A stretch of 64,000 nt of DNA from Undaria pinnatifida (lineage: Eukaryota; Sar; Phaeophyceae; Laminariales; Alariaceae): contig JABAKD010000023.1 in the NCBI GenBank assembly GCA_012845835.1, positions 20,570,691 through 20,634,690 on the forward strand, in the 5' to 3' direction. Positions 11,294-22,230 of the stretch are shown here, piece after piece. Numbering within the stretch: position 1 is the first letter of the stretch; each line of letters starts with the position of its first letter. A model generated the notes under the pieces. That model was given only the letters and a program-made list of their open reading frames with translations. It was not told the origin of the DNA and made no database searches. The position numbers and the translations under genes were made by a program.

Positions 11294-12199
11294 ATGGATT
11301 ACCCAAGGGCCTTGGTGCAGGCTATGGCGGAGTTTCCGTCAAGGTGGGATTTCTCCAACTGGACCTACCTCACAGAAATGTCATGCAGTCCAGGTGAGAT
11401 GAACGCGATCCACGAATACGGGATAAAAGTGGAAAGGCGAGCTAGGGACACCGTAGCAACCGCACAAGACCACCGAGATACTACCGACATGAACGACGAC
11501 CGAGTAGAAGCATCAGACAGAGAAGGAGCGCCAGCCGAAGAGAGCAGCGCCCTACCATCTAGCGGGGCCTCCTTGTTCGCGCATGGGTCGAGCGAGAAAT
11601 CCGGGGTAGTGCCAAAGCAACAGCCGCATCCAATGCAGATAACCGATCTTGAGGATCAGCAGTTTGTATTGATGGAAGGTAGCCGCAAGATGGAGAAGCA
11701 AGATCAGGAGGTGGAGCAGCAAGAGCAGCAGGTCATGGTTGTGTAGGAGCGGCGGGCGGAGGAGTCGCTTTCATCGCCGCCCCCCCTCTGGAGTGATGAA
11801 CCAGATTGGTGGTTAGACCGAGTCTCGTCGCCGACACCGCCGCCGACCCGTAAAGAGGATGGGGACATGGCAGAGCCGGCACCACCGCCGCCACCGCCGC
11901 CGCTGCCGCCGCCGGCAATGTCTTTGCCGGTTGACGACCCGAGCTTGCGCAGGAGTAAGGTAGAGGAGATTGTGACGGCGGGGTTGGGTTTTTCTTTCTG
12001 CTGTGAGAGCGTTGCGTATAAAACACTGAATGGAGATGGTGAGCGGGGGACCAGGAGGGGGAGATTGAGGAGAAAAGGAGCTGGTTGGAGAGCACCCGTG
12101 GTTGGTCTGAGGAGGGAAGACCAGCGTCGCCGCAGGCGCTGTCCCCTCCACCACAACTTCGCGAGAAGGAGAAGGTCAGCGGCCTGGAGGCGAGCTTAA
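11294..12199 (+). pseudogene. Gag-like ORF of the LTR element with an in-frame TAG
   Basis: One frame runs 301 codons from an ATG to TAA, interrupted only by a TAG at 11744-11746. The first part (150 residues) is hydrophilic, with a tryptophan-containing N-terminus (RWDFSNWTYLTEM) and a Gln/Glu-rich coiled-coil-like end (EQQEQQ). The second part has Trp/Asp-rich (WSDEPDWWLD), poly-proline and Arg-rich segments. There is no zinc knuckle or protease. Position, size and a basic C-terminus fit Gag, but I do not recognise the family. The TAG may be a readthrough point, as in some retroelements, or simple decay; the downstream frame staying open for 150 codons argues for recent loss or readthrough. 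Minus-strand frames here are shadows. Confidence 0.45.
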
Positions 12200-13931
12200 T
12201 TGGAATCCCAGGTCTACGTATGATATGATGTGTTACTGTTCGCTTTCTCTCGTTGATAACGTTGTATTCGGCAAATAATTTGTATAGCTCGTAATCTCAT
12301 TTTTTTGGAGCTGGATTAATGCCGACCCCTCCCCCCCCCCCCCGTTTTCTTCCCCTCTGCTGTGAGGCTGATTTTGTATTTCTTGTGCGTGGTCTGGTAT
12401 AATACCATCACCAAAAATAGGCAATGACTGCTGAATGCAACATTTGGTGTCTATGATTTTATTTTTGTTGTTGTGATACCATTGGCAGCGTTTCCTACGG
12501 TAGCGAGCTTTTACAGCAGTAGTGTACATGGTTTGCTGTGAATGTTGGCTTTGAGACCTTTGTAAAACAAGGCTGATGGACGCTGGATTGAGATTGGAGT
12601 TTTGAGTTGTTGATTGTGCCCAGTCGTGTTCCTTGGTTAGGGTTTCAACACGTTGGGAAGAAGCAGGCTCGTAAATAGTTATGAGGTACGATACTATATA
12701 AGTACAAATAGTTGCTTGGGTCGATGTTTATCTTTAATAGGTGCAACTGCACGAGGTATCGGGCGGTGATCGAGCGGTATTGCTATTCTTGTGTTGTTGT
12801 GGATCAGTATTCTTGCATTACATTTGGCACGTTCATCAATATATGGTACGGAAAGACATTCAATGGAACGATGACGTTGGTAACAGCATGTACTATAGTA
12901 GTTCGGTTAGAAATACGTGGTGGAAATATCGTAGCTGGAAGTTACCAGGTACCACGGGTAGTTGGTTCCGGTATACCGTAGGCTTTAAAAATACGAACCA
13001 GCGCACCACTATACGTACTACTCTTACTGACAATACCCCCCCTCCCCCCTCTTTTCCCTGTGAAACGTCTGAGACAATAAGCAAGACACACGAGCAGGGG
13101 AGGACGAAGGAAATACATGTGCAGAACCTCGCGTTTTATTTTTTCCTATTGTTGGATGAAGGGATATAAATGCTCGCGTTCTTTCTTTCTATTGTTTCTC
13201 TTGGAATTATGCTTGATTTTGGTCAAATACGCATTATCTCTGTTATTGTTCTCTGAACAAGGTATAGTACATGTCATGAACATTTGCACCCAAGGGTCAA
13301 ATTCCAGGTAGTACCTGCAGATTTAGGTTTCGAAATTCAGTAATTCGTTTGGTGTTGTCAGCGCCGGGAGGCGGCCCGCTGGTCCCACGTACAATTTACA
13401 GTATTTGTAGCAGGTTTTGAAACTTGTGATTCCTCTGCAGTAAGAGCACTGCAGGTATTCATATTGCAACTTGCTTTTGAAATTCGCGATATAATGAATG
13501 CCGCTGTGCGGTAACTAGCCGACTCTGCATCACTCAGCTGATGACCGTGACGACGGGAAGGCCGAGAATGATATTTGCCGGGCAGACTGTTGAAGTTTCA
13601 AGCTATTAATATTGCGGAGTTTATAAATTTGCTATACCAGGTATTTGGGTTTCGATTTCCGTAGTTCTGGTGTGTGCACAGCCGGGAGGCGGTTGATTGG
13701 TACTTTTGATATTCTGTTTTGGAGGTCACACGTAGCATTGTCGGTGTCGAACAACTAACTATGGCTCTAGCACGACATACCTGGTTGACACTGTTGTCGT
13801 GACAGTGAGCCCCGACCACGGAGGAGGCCGAACTGGAGGGACTCTATGGTTGTTGTAGTATTCGGATGATTGGTTTGTGTGGACAATATCATCCGTACGT
13901 AGTAGTGCGGTCATGATGCCATGGGGGAGAC
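12200..13931 (+). other. Non-coding internal part of the LTR element
   Basis: No retroviral-type domain is seen in 1.7 kb. It holds a poly-C run (12330-12345), two TACCAGGTA palindromes (12943-12951 and 13635-13643) and a weak duplication around GCCGGGAGGCGG (near 13365 and 13681). The last ten bases are the purine tract before the right LTR. Confidence 0.6.
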
Positions 13932-14668
13932 TGTGAGAAATTGGTCATTAGCAAATAGCGCCATGGCCCCATACTTTACGGATGTTGGATGCGTACATCG
14001 ATTGTCGTGGAGTATGATGGTACCCGCGTACGTACAAGAACTTTTATATTATCCTGTGGCATGTGCAAGGTAGAAAGAGTAGAATATCGTTGTTATGGTC
14101 CCTTGCAGTGGATGTTCTGATACGTGCGTCTTTGTGGAGAGCCATCCAGTGGCAATGTTTGTATTGATGCTAGGGTCAGTCATATACTACTTTGTGGTAT
14201 AGTATCAAAGGAAGAGTAGCAACTCTTGTGTTGGTTGGTATATGGCATACCTGGTATAGATTATAACGGAATACCCGCATATAAGAATATGAATGCCGTG
14301 TGTGGTAAGATAGGCCAAATGGCGAATAGTATGGCATACGAGTATCTGTGAGTGCTTATGGAATTGAGACGAGGAGGGGTTCGGACTCGGGACGGGTGAC
14401 CCCCTCTTGGTCACTTCGCTAGACTTCGCTGGACTTAACTGGACTTCTCTTGACTTATCTTTTCTGGTCTGCACTTGGCTTGACTTGACTGGACTTGACT
14501 TGACTGGACTTGACTTTGTTCCCACTTCGTTTCGACTTCCCTCTTCCCACCGTCCTCTCCGGGGGGGTCAATAATAATACACACCTTTCTACGTCTTCTG
14601 GCCGCACCCATGGCGGTTCTGGGTATGTTTCGCCTACGGTTGTGATTCACGTACGGGATTTCCTCTTA
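13932..14668 (+). repeat. Right LTR (737 bp)
   Basis: This is the direct repeat of 10455-11175. It begins TGTGAGAAA and ends TTTCCTCTTA, and is followed by the ACAAT duplication at 14669-14673. It carries the same internal TACCTGGTA (14248-14256). Confidence 0.88.
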
Positions 14669-14893
14669 ACAATGGCCGACAAGCCTTTCGTGCGTTAGAG
14701 CGTCACGAGATACGATGGCCATAAAGACAAGCATATGCCGTTGATCCTGTTGCTCGCGATGCCCTAGACCGCCGTTGCACCAGGTGCGCTATTTCACACT
14801 AAGTCCTAGGTATAGTAGTCAAAAGAAGCTGCCGACGCCTGGCTACAATAAATGGTAATAATTCGAACGCACCGTCAATGCTCCACAATAAAG
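14669..14893 (+). other. Junction between LTR element and kinase exons
   Basis: The right target duplication ACAAT (14669-14673) overlaps an ATG, giving a short frame reading MADKPFVR before a TAG. Such a start could be the first exon of the kinase gene, with a donor near GTGCGT, but I cannot find the glycine-loop and lysine parts of the N-lobe between here and 14893. The element may therefore have landed at or near a start codon; this is inference. Confidence 0.35.
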
Positions 14894-15057
14894 GTGTACT
14901 ACTACGGGACACACAACAACTTCAATGCAATGGTGATGGACCTTTTTGGACCTTCGTTAGAAGACCTGTTCACCAAATGTGGAAGACGCTTTTCGCTCAA
15001 GACTGTCCTGCAAATTGCTGACCAGCTTCTTGAGCGGATGGAAACAATGCACTCTCG
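14894..15057 (+). pseudogene. Casein kinase 1-like exon (hinge and alpha-D/E)
   Basis: After an AAG acceptor, this frame encodes a segment typical of CK1 Ser/Thr kinases: VYYYGT, then [12 protein letters not shown] (the CK1 hinge signature), then [12 protein letters not shown] and ERMETMHS. It ends at a clean donor (CG|GTAAGC) in phase 2, and the exon at 15865 continues in the same phase. The N-lobe (Gly loop, ATP-binding Lys) is not found upstream. CK1 enzymes phosphorylate many cytosolic and nuclear substrates. Strong signature match, but the gene appears incomplete. Confidence 0.8.
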
Positions 15058-15309
15058 GTAAGCTTAGCCGGCGCTATTAGTATTCAAGCGAAGCTCGCTT
15101 TACGTACGAGGTTCGCGGGGTACTTGGTGTGCTAACGTTTATTTTTATGTTTATAGCGCACAGTTCGATCAGGCCTCTGGCGGACATGACTAGCTTCGAG
15201 GTTGATGGTTAGACCCGTCAAGATGTAACACAGGTGTCTTGCAACAGTACTGTTTTTGCTGCCACCATGCGTTTATGTTGCGCGATGCAACTGCTCTGGA
15301 TGGGAACTG

Positions 15310-15453
15310 TAGGTGGCCAGCACACGTTTGGCTATCGCCGGTGCAGAAACGCTGCTTGAAGAACACAAGTTGTACTCGGCAAACGCGTTTGAGGGCGGCG
15401 AAAAGTCGGCCACGGTCCCATACGTCCGCATACAAGGGTACGACGCGTTCTGA
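15310..15453 (+). other. Exon-like open frame within the kinase intron
   Basis: Between two CK1-like exons there is an open frame after a TAG acceptor-like site. It reads LAIAGAETLLEEHKLYSANA and continues with a Gly/Tyr-containing stretch to a TGA at about 15451. Composition looks protein-like, but I do not recognise it. It could be a fragment of an unrelated gene or chance. Confidence 0.25.
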
Positions 15454-15864
15454 TTTCTTGTAGTCATTGAAATTGAATCTGCTTGCCATACAGCAGAGTA
15501 AGTTCAGCCAACCAAGAACACGTTGAATTGTACCTGTATCTGCCTGACATGAAGCCACCAAAGATACCCTACGTAATTTCCAATGTTTTTGTCCCCTAAG
15601 TGTGTGTAAACCTTACGGGGTAAAGTCAATCCCACGACCAGGCATATCAAACCCCATGGAATTTGAAATGGGGTTATATCAGTAATTTAGTTATTTTCGC
15701 ATGAAACCACCTGTGGACGCACTTCCATCATGTCGACAGTGAAATTAGGACACCGTATCAAACATGATTGACGCCCTGCCCGTCGGAAATTTGGTTCAAA
15801 CTGGAGAAGGTCCGTGGACCTTGAATGGCCCTTTCTTAACAATGCGACGCTTTTCCTATGTCAG

Positions 15865-16032
15865 GCATTTAATACACCGAGACGTCAAACCGGCTAACTT
15901 CGTGCTTGGGCCTGGCAGCGGATGCCAGACCATATTCTGTATCGACTTCGGATTAAGCACACGCTTTAGGCACCCGCGCACTCTGCAGCACATCCCCTAC
16001 CGACGCGGAAGGTCTCTCACCGGAACTCCAAG
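15865..16032 (+). pseudogene. Casein kinase 1-like exon (catalytic loop, DFG)
   Basis: After a TATGTCAG acceptor the frame reads RHLIHRDVKPANFVLG, which contains the HRD catalytic loop with Lys and Asn. It continues with IDFGLS (the DFG metal-binding motif), QHIPYR and LTGTPR, all in the spacing seen in CK1. It joins the 14894-15057 exon in phase 2 across an 807-base intron. The exon ends at AAG|GTCAGA in phase 2. The expected next segment (YASIN, then the C-lobe) is not visible in the following kilobases, so the gene is broken or the next exon is far away. The catalytic residues themselves are intact. Confidence 0.82.
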
Positions 16033-16288
16033 GTCAGAGTAACTTAATTTTGAAGTCCGAAGAAGTGAAGATCAAGGTGCACGAATTGTGTGGTGGTAAA
16101 CGAAGTAACGTCCTGTACGTTTTGGCTCGAAGCAGGCGATTCCCTTGTCGCGGTTGAAACAGCGCGTTACAAGGCCGGTTAGGGTTTTCGACTAAGGGAG
16201 AAATTCCGAAGTGCTGCACAGGGTACACATTTTGGTTTCGTTCCTCTATTCATTTTTTTGTTGCTGATGGATTGTAATGTAAGTCAAT

Positions 16289-16621
16289 AGAAATGACCAC
16301 AAACATGGCTATCCGCCTCAAGGTTGCACAAATTTCCAGTGCCTATCAGAAGATGTAGGGTGCTCTGGTTGGCAGCTGTGAGCTACAGGCCACCACAGAG
16401 GGAAATAAAGCTACGCGAACCACGGCCATAACGGTTCAAGCTTATCGTGGTAGTTTGTGGGCTGCCCGTAGCGTGTGGAACGAAAATTCCGAGTTTCTCG
16501 AAGGAGCCGAAATCGTTCTCCGAGTTAGCCCACGAGTCCGTGACGTTGAGGAAGCCGATCTAACCTGTCTAAGTCCAGCATATGGCACCCACTCACACCG
16601 CCAAGGAATCCCAGCCTAATG
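16289..16621 (+). pseudogene. Unrecognised 110-codon frame with one internal TAG
   Basis: A frame starting at ATG 16289 runs to a TAA near 16619 with one in-frame TAG. The part after the stop is acidic and Val/Arg-rich, with SVWNENSEFLEGAEIVLRV, and resembles the beta-strand pattern of an OB-like fold, but I cannot name a family. It lies downstream of the kinase exons on the same strand. It may be a decayed gene or a chance frame. Confidence 0.3.
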
Positions 16622-18336
16622 GTGCATGGGTGGATAAGGGTCAGTGCCCGAAGTGAAAGGAATATTCTGAGGTAGCCCAAGGCCGGCCTCGGTTAGTCAA
16701 TGATGCTGGTCTGTGAGATGTTGCCATATCCGTGTACCCACATGGTGCATCGTACCAAACTCCGCTTCGATCGGACGTTGTCGGAGGTTGGCAATGACCC
16801 CCAATCACCGTTCAACAAGCAAACGAAAGCTAGCCGACGATTACATGGTGCTCGTCCCGAAGGAAGTATGAACGCATCCCCTGTCCATAACAAAAAAAAA
16901 GTTTTTTCTGGGATGTACAGCAGCAAGCAGCAGCTGCACGTTTGTGTACAAGTACATGTACAAGTATGATACTAATGTCTCAAATCTGCTTCCTTTTTTT
17001 TACAACTATATCTTGCTTTCAACAAGGTCTGCAGCCGTGCTATGAGGCAAACAAATGCGTGTATTCCTGTGATATCATTTTTAGATCGTACACGTACCCG
17101 CAAATTCATGTACTGAAACGCGTGGGAGCGCCGTACCCCTTGCTGTTGTTTCTTCCGGCATTCGTGGCCTTTGGTCTTGGCCTTCTTGCTTGCCCTCTGT
17201 TCTCTGGTTGACTTTACACAGGGGTGCTGTGGTTCTCAGAGTATGGAGGTGCTGTTGTGGACGCAGTTGCCTAGGTTGCTAGCCACGGTGGCTACACACG
17301 ACTACAGAATCGGTACGCGTGTGCTCCTCACACAGTATCCAGGCTGCTGGGACCATTCCATGCTTTCACAAAGACAAATAAAGCCATTTGTTATATCTCA
17401 GCGAAGATGTCACGTTAATTTTACGAAGAGAAACTTATAGAAGCAAATTGTTTGCCTTGTCTCGTACCAAGTGCGCAACGGCTGTGCCCCCTTAAACTAG
17501 ATGCCCCAAGATGGAGGTGTAGCTCGTCCCGTCTTGCATTGCATGGCATGTTTCCCTGCACTGGTAGTGTATGTACCATGTTACCCTGCACCAGTAGTGT
17601 ACCTCGCAGGTGGAATGCAACTATGTGATTACCCTACCTTATGTTAGAGAACGCATGCCCGACACCAAGCACCTTGCTTCTCTCAATGTCATTAACACCT
17701 GTAGATCCCAGGCTCACGCGCCGTATCCCCCCCCAGGTCGCTGGCCAGCGAAGGCTAGCCAGTCGATGCGGGGATGTGAGTCGTCCGTCTCATATCCGAC
17801 TAAAGCTGGCACGTCTTGTATCGACTGAAAGACACGGTCCATCACCGACTTGTCAGGCGGTGGTCAAAAATGCGTAGCCACCCCCCCCCATTTGTTACAC
17901 GAATGTTCCCGGCGTGGAAACTCACTCTTTCAAAATGGGAAAAACCGGTCCCGCGGGATAGGGGCGTAATTGGCACTGCTCCCGTACAATATCGTATATA
18001 AATTATATCAGGTATCATTGATATACATGTCTATGTACACTATGCACTTTTCTTTGGGGGGGGGGCATGCCGTTCTTCAGGGGCCAAGTTTTTTTTCTCG
18101 CGCTTTCGGCTGCGGGGCAAGTGAGTAGGCGATGGATACATTACGACGCATGTCGGGATCCCGGCTGACCTCGGTGACGGTGCCCTGAGCATGAAAAGTC
18201 GATGCACGGGCTATTTTGTGCAAGGGGTTGCGTCCCTCTTCCCTGAGCCGTGTGATGTGCATGGAAAACCCCCTTTTTTTTTTCAAAGCAACCCGCTCCG
18301 TTATCACCCTCTGTGCGACGTCATCAATCCACATGT
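16622..18336. other. Gene-free stretch
   Basis: No recognisable gene. There is a small tandem duplication of a ~30-base unit (CCCTGCACYRGTAGTGTA) at about 17545-17605 and homopolymer runs of C near 17880 and G near 18055. Open frames up to 120 codons show no conserved motif. Confidence 0.5.
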
Positions 18337-18600
18337 TTGTTTTGTATCTTTCGAATTGGGTTGTTTTTATTTTCTTCTGAGACGTGGGAGGGAGTTTCCG
18401 CTGGTTTAACCTGCTACCGACGGCACGGACGGTATCCACAAGTTTTTACCTATATCGCTATTACTTCATGTTCATAGTTCATAGCGCTATTACTCCGTGT
18501 AATAGTTTTATTACTCCCTCCCCTGGCCCCATCGCCTGGGCCCTACGATGCGGTCTCGGATGACCGAGTTCCCCGAAGTGGTCTCCGATCATTCAAATTC
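18337..18600. repeat. Terminal direct repeat of YR element, outer copy
   Basis: This matches 19094-19210 plus 19513-19660 in the same order: TTTGTATCTTTCGAATTG, GGGAGGGAGTTTCCGCTGG, CCACAAGTTTT, then TATATCGCT, TAATAGTTTTATTACTCC and GGTCTCGGATGACCGAG. Two direct copies just beyond the C-terminal end of a minus-strand YR gene mirror the DIRS/Ngaro-like elements at 40 and 59 kb. Confidence 0.65.
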
Positions 18601-18639
18601 CTCACCGTAATTTTGGTGACGACAAAAGAATTTATACTT

Positions 18640-19090
18640 CGTAATGACCCCTTCCCCTCACCTTCGAAAGAAAAGAGGTGGGCGGGCGAGAGAAACTACG
18701 GCAATTCCTGGTAGATTGGCGTGCAATCACCAGACTGTAACGTCTCCTCGATTAAGATGTTAGATGGTCGGCTGAGATCTCGCGCCTTTTGCGTGGGACT
18801 ACTGTGCTTCACGAGCTCTGAAAGTTAGCTCGTGAGAATAATGATCTCATGGGGTTGTTCTCCATGTTATTATCGTTTGTCCAATACCTGGACTCACATA
18901 ATCCATTCCGTGAACTCAACGACCTGCCTGAACCCCTCAGGCTTACGGACGTGTGGTTTGATTGTCTTCTCGGAGCTATACAATATTTCTTATGATCATC
19001 TGTCCTAGAATTTCAATTCTTCAATCGTTCAGGCCAACACAAACAACGGATTATTTATCGTTCTGTTCCAGAATCTACTAAGTATTCCTC
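18640..19090. repeat. Dispersed repeat modules M1 and M2 (contiguous copy)
   Basis: M1 (about 18690-18841) and M2 (18842-19090) are contiguous here. The same two modules occur at 31540-31683 and 32303-32560, there split by a ~620-base insertion. Shared words include CTCGCGCCTTTTGCGTGGGA, GAAAGTTAGCTCGTGAGAAT, CCTGAACCCCTCAGGCTTA and CAACACAAACAACGGATTAT. This copy serves as the empty site for that insertion. Confidence 0.7.
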
Positions 19091-19093
19091 CAC

Positions 19094-19660
19094 TTTGTTT
19101 TGTATCTTTCGAATTGAGTTGTTGTTTTTACTTTTCTCTGAGACATGGGAGGGAGTTTCCGCTGGCGTAACCTGCTACCGACAGCACTGACGATATCCAC
19201 AAGTTTTCACCTTTTTTTCCCTCACACTTTTACTTTCCAGCTTCTGGACAAGCCGTGGTCACAGGTGTCGTCCCTTCTCCCCCCCGGTTCTTGCCTTCAA
19301 TTTTTATCGCGCATAGGGTTCAGCAATCCCACTGCTCGTCGATTTTTCACCGAGTGTTGCTAATTCACGCTCTCGCGCTTTCCGCAAGTCAATTTGGGCA
19401 CAAGAAAAAATCCCAACGAATATATACGAGTATGCACTCGGCGGGGCTCGAACTCACAAAACTGACATATACCAGGCTCGAGGATAGCCTGATATGCCAC
19501 CGGGGCGACCGGCGGCTATATCGCTGTTACTCCATGTTCATAGCGCTATGACTCCATGTAATAGTTTTATTACTCCCTCCTCTGGCCCCATCGCATGGGA
19601 CCTACTTTTCGGTCTCGGATGACCGAGTTCCCCAAATGGTCCCCGATCATTCAAACTCTC
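19094..19660. repeat. Terminal direct repeat of YR element, inner copy, split by a SINE
   Basis: The same repeat as 18337-18600, but interrupted after CCACAAGTTTTCACC by about 300 bases (19211-19512). It resumes at TATATCGCT. The outer copy shows the uninterrupted sequence. Confidence 0.65.
19211..19512 (-). mobile_element. tRNA-derived SINE inserted in a terminal repeat
   Basis: On the minus strand this ~302-base insert begins with a tRNA-like head. A box-A-like TGGCATATCAGG and a perfect box-B GTTCGAGCC (complement of GGCTCGAAC near 19448) are spaced as in a Pol III promoter. It ends in GGGAAAAAAAGG. The uninterrupted copy at 18450 proves it is an insertion. No autonomous coding. Such elements are moved by LINE reverse transcriptase. 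Confidence 0.7.
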
Positions 19661-19699
19661 CTCCAAATCCGAGGATTCAAACTCCTCCAAATCCGAGGT

Positions 19700-20800
19700 C
19701 GTCCGCTCCCGTTGTGATTTGCCCCAGACCGTATCCTGGCCTGGTTGTCTCAGAGACCCCATTCCTTCTTCAGCAAGTTTTCTTGACACCTGACTCGCTT
19801 CCTCCGTATTGTTACGTGTGTATACCTTGTACGCGTCGGACTTCCATCGTCCTTCCCTCTGGCTCTCTCGCTCCGACACTAACCTCTGCCGCGAGTGCTT
19901 AGCCCGCCCCCAATTCGAAGAGAATGCAACGCGAATTGCTCCGGCTTTCCCTCCGACTCCAAAACGATATATCTAAGCGCATTTACCGCCTGGCCATATT
20001 GCCAAGTTACGATATTTCCCTTACACCGGTACGAGGACAGAGGTGTGTTCGGGAAGCATGGCGCCGCACGACAACAATTCCACCATAAGAGCGACAGCGG
20101 CTCCGTCCGATCGCAGTCCCGAACCCACTCCGCTGGCCTCGTCACGTGTTCTAACCACTATGCTGTCTACCCCATCTGCCTGCCGCCATTTTAAACAGCC
20201 CAACAGGTTGTTGCCATCGTAAAATGCTACGTCGGCCCGTGCCACACAGGGGGTTGGGTGCACCGCGCCCCCGTCCCGAGCGAACACCTCGTCCGAACGG
20301 GCAGTGAAAACAATAACTCATACCTAGACATAGCCATAACACCTGACCCCCCTGTCCTCGTGCGGATGTGACATTTTCCCCTCGGAGAAACATATCCCAC
20401 AACACCGGACGGCGCACCTTACGAGGCGTGCCTGTGGCAGCGTGTGCCCGGCTGATTCCTTGCAGTGCGCGTTTGACGAACGGTGATTGCGTTGGAACCT
20501 CAAACCCGACAGCTAGCACATAAAAGAATTGCACAGCAGCTAGTTTACTTGAAATTGTCCCGGCCTGGTTGCCTTGCGATGCACTACACCAGCCGGCAAA
20601 ATCGACCAAGGCAAGCTCATTGATCCCCTCGTCCGCGTCCGACTATAGGTACTGGTCTCTTCCCACTAGCCTGCGAAATTTTGTCCACGATGCGAAACCT
20701 GACGCGTACGTGCGCTTAGACAATCGCGCAACAGAGTTTCAGACGTACTGGAGATCAATATTCCGGAACAAAACGCGTCTCCCGCTGGTCCCAGCACCTG
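19700..20800 (-). pseudogene. Decayed tyrosine recombinase (YR) gene
   Basis: Four overlapping minus-strand frames together cover a tyrosine recombinase. The N-terminal core-binding part lies at about 20800-20290, with words YASGFASWTKFRRLVGR and RALQGISRAHAATGTPRKVR and one in-frame stop. A middle segment lies at 20287-20021. The catalytic block ALHSLRIGG gives HxxR at 19915-19926. The end block GRWKSDAYKVYTRN carries candidate nucleophile tyrosines at 19820-19830. At least three frame changes and one stop make it non-functional. YRs cut and rejoin DNA through a 3'-phosphotyrosine. It could come from a Crypton or from a DIRS/Ngaro retroelement; paired direct repeats at its 3' side favour the latter. 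Confidence 0.78.
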
Positions 20801-20866
20801 TTCCTGCCAATAAACATATAGTCTAGGGCCACAGCCCCTGTGCCGGTCTTCGTTATAAATACAACT

Positions 20867-21175
20867 GGCCACGTGTCCATATGAGGTTCTGTATGAGTTG
20901 TCGGTACATATATACTATATGGACGACTGGACGATACCTGTTCAGGTATATGTATGCACCCAACAGTGTCCACACAATAATAGCGTGTGTATCGTGCTCG
21001 GTTCTCAGGTATATATACCAGTATCTGCATATATATGTCGCTGGTATGCACATCTAATATCAGCCCGTCTTTCCTCTTGCCGTGATATTGCATGCCGTAT
21101 GATATATCGAACAGTAATCCGTGCCGCCTGCTGCGCGATTATTATCATCCTGTATCCGCTGTGCGTGTGTTAATA
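20867..21175. repeat. Dispersed repeat, also at ~30450-30790
   Basis: Diverged copies share GTGTCCATATGA, TGTCGGTACAT, TAGCGTGTGT, TCTCRGGTATATATA, CATATATATG, GCTGGTA and GTGCCGYCTRCTGCGCGAT in the same order. There is no coding capacity. Ends are not resolved. Confidence 0.55.
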
Positions 21176-21359
21176 CCACAATTTGCCGATGATGCTCACT
21201 ATAGTCATTCCAGCAAACAACTTCGCATCTGTTGCATGATGACATGACTCGGTAATATAAATGGACATTATGACACCAGGTATCATATGAAGATTAATAT
21301 TTAGTGCGATCAGCTACTGTTGTAAACAAAAATCTGAGTTAAACCGAAATAATGAGAGA

Positions 21360-21700
21360 ACGGAAGGCTCACCGACTCCCGGGTGGGATTTTTTTATTGC
21401 TTTTTTAGGGTGATAACGTATTAATTTAGAATTGTGGGTTCGAGGCTCACCGACTCAAGTTTTTTTCTTTTTTTTAGGAGTGGGATTTTTTATTTTAGAA
21501 CCGCGGGTTCGAGGCCCACCGACTCCCGTTTTTTTTCTTTTTTATTCTTGTTTTTGTTTCTTTCCTTTTGTTTTGTTTTTGTTATGTTTTTGTTTTTGTT
21601 TTGTTTTGTTTTGTTTTGTCTTGTTTTGTTTTGTTTGTTTTGTGTTGTTTTGTTTTGTTTTCTTTGTATTTTTCTTCTAGGGTGGGACTTTTACATGTAA
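21360..21700 (+). repeat. Tandem T-arm-like units followed by a (TTTTG)n tract
   Basis: GGCTCACCGACTC recurs at about 21368, 21445 and 21512, the latter two preceded by GGGTTCGA as in a tRNA T-loop. Each is followed by a T run of the kind that ends Pol III transcripts. From 21550 a T/G-rich simple repeat follows. It may be the tail of a tRNA-derived SINE with local duplication. Phe/Leu-rich frames through it are artefacts. Confidence 0.5.
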
Positions 21701-21779
21701 AATGTTATGGTGACAGTATATTTTATTTTATTTATTTATTTATTTATATTAACTAATTATATTTTGTTTTATATTTTTT

Positions 21780-22230
21780 AAGGTGAAACTTTAACATGAT
21801 ATCTAGTAGACCACTACTACTGTCTTCATACTCCCGATATATGCCAAAACCCGGCACTATGGTGAAAAATAAAATAAAATAATAATAATATAAACCAACC
21901 CCAGGTAAAGAAAACTTACTTACGCACTCAACCACAAGTACCAACAACCCTGACCAAGCCATCCATCCGCAAACCATCCACCATACATATGGTAGAGCAA
22001 TATGGTGGAAACTACAGAAATAATTTTCTATAATAGAGATGATGTTACATTACTTCGAAATTCCCCACCTAAACTAAAAATACTAACACCAATCATTGTA
22101 GTGGAGAAAAACATTTATTTGAAAAAATAGGACCCCTCCCATTCAAAATATTACCCACATCGTAGAGTACAAGTACCAGCAAGCAGCTTCGAAATATGAG
22201 TACTGACCCGAAATTCGTCAATATATATAC
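21780..22230. mobile_element. Dispersed repeat family R1, copy 1
   Basis: This shares with 31684-32302 and 25115-25650 an ordered series of words: CACTACTACTGTCTTCATACTCC, CCAAGCCATCCATCCGCA, AAACCATCCACCATACATAT, AAATTCCCCACCTAAA, GTGGAGAAAAAC, GACCCCTCCCAT and GACCCGAAATTCGTC. It is AT-rich and has no coding frame. The 32-kb copy shows it is an insertion. Confidence 0.7.

Larger units (their letters stand above)
10455..14668 (+). mobile_element. LTR retrotransposon without reverse transcriptase (LARD-like)
   Basis: The element is 4,214 bases with near-identical LTRs (10455-11175 and 13932-14668), a 5-bp ACAAT duplication on both sides and imperfect LTR end inversions (TGTGAG / CTCTTA). A purine run GGGGGAGA ends just before the right LTR, which fits a polypurine tract and sets plus orientation. 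The 2.76-kb internal region has one Gag-like frame (11294-12199). No protease, reverse transcriptase, RNase H or integrase motif is visible on either strand. It therefore looks non-autonomous. It lies immediately upstream of the casein-kinase-1-like exons. LTR similarity suggests insertion that is not ancient. Confidence 0.88.

Noticed and set aside
21432-21700. Phe/Cys-rich plus-strand frames
   Set aside because: Translations of the (TTTTG)n simple repeat.
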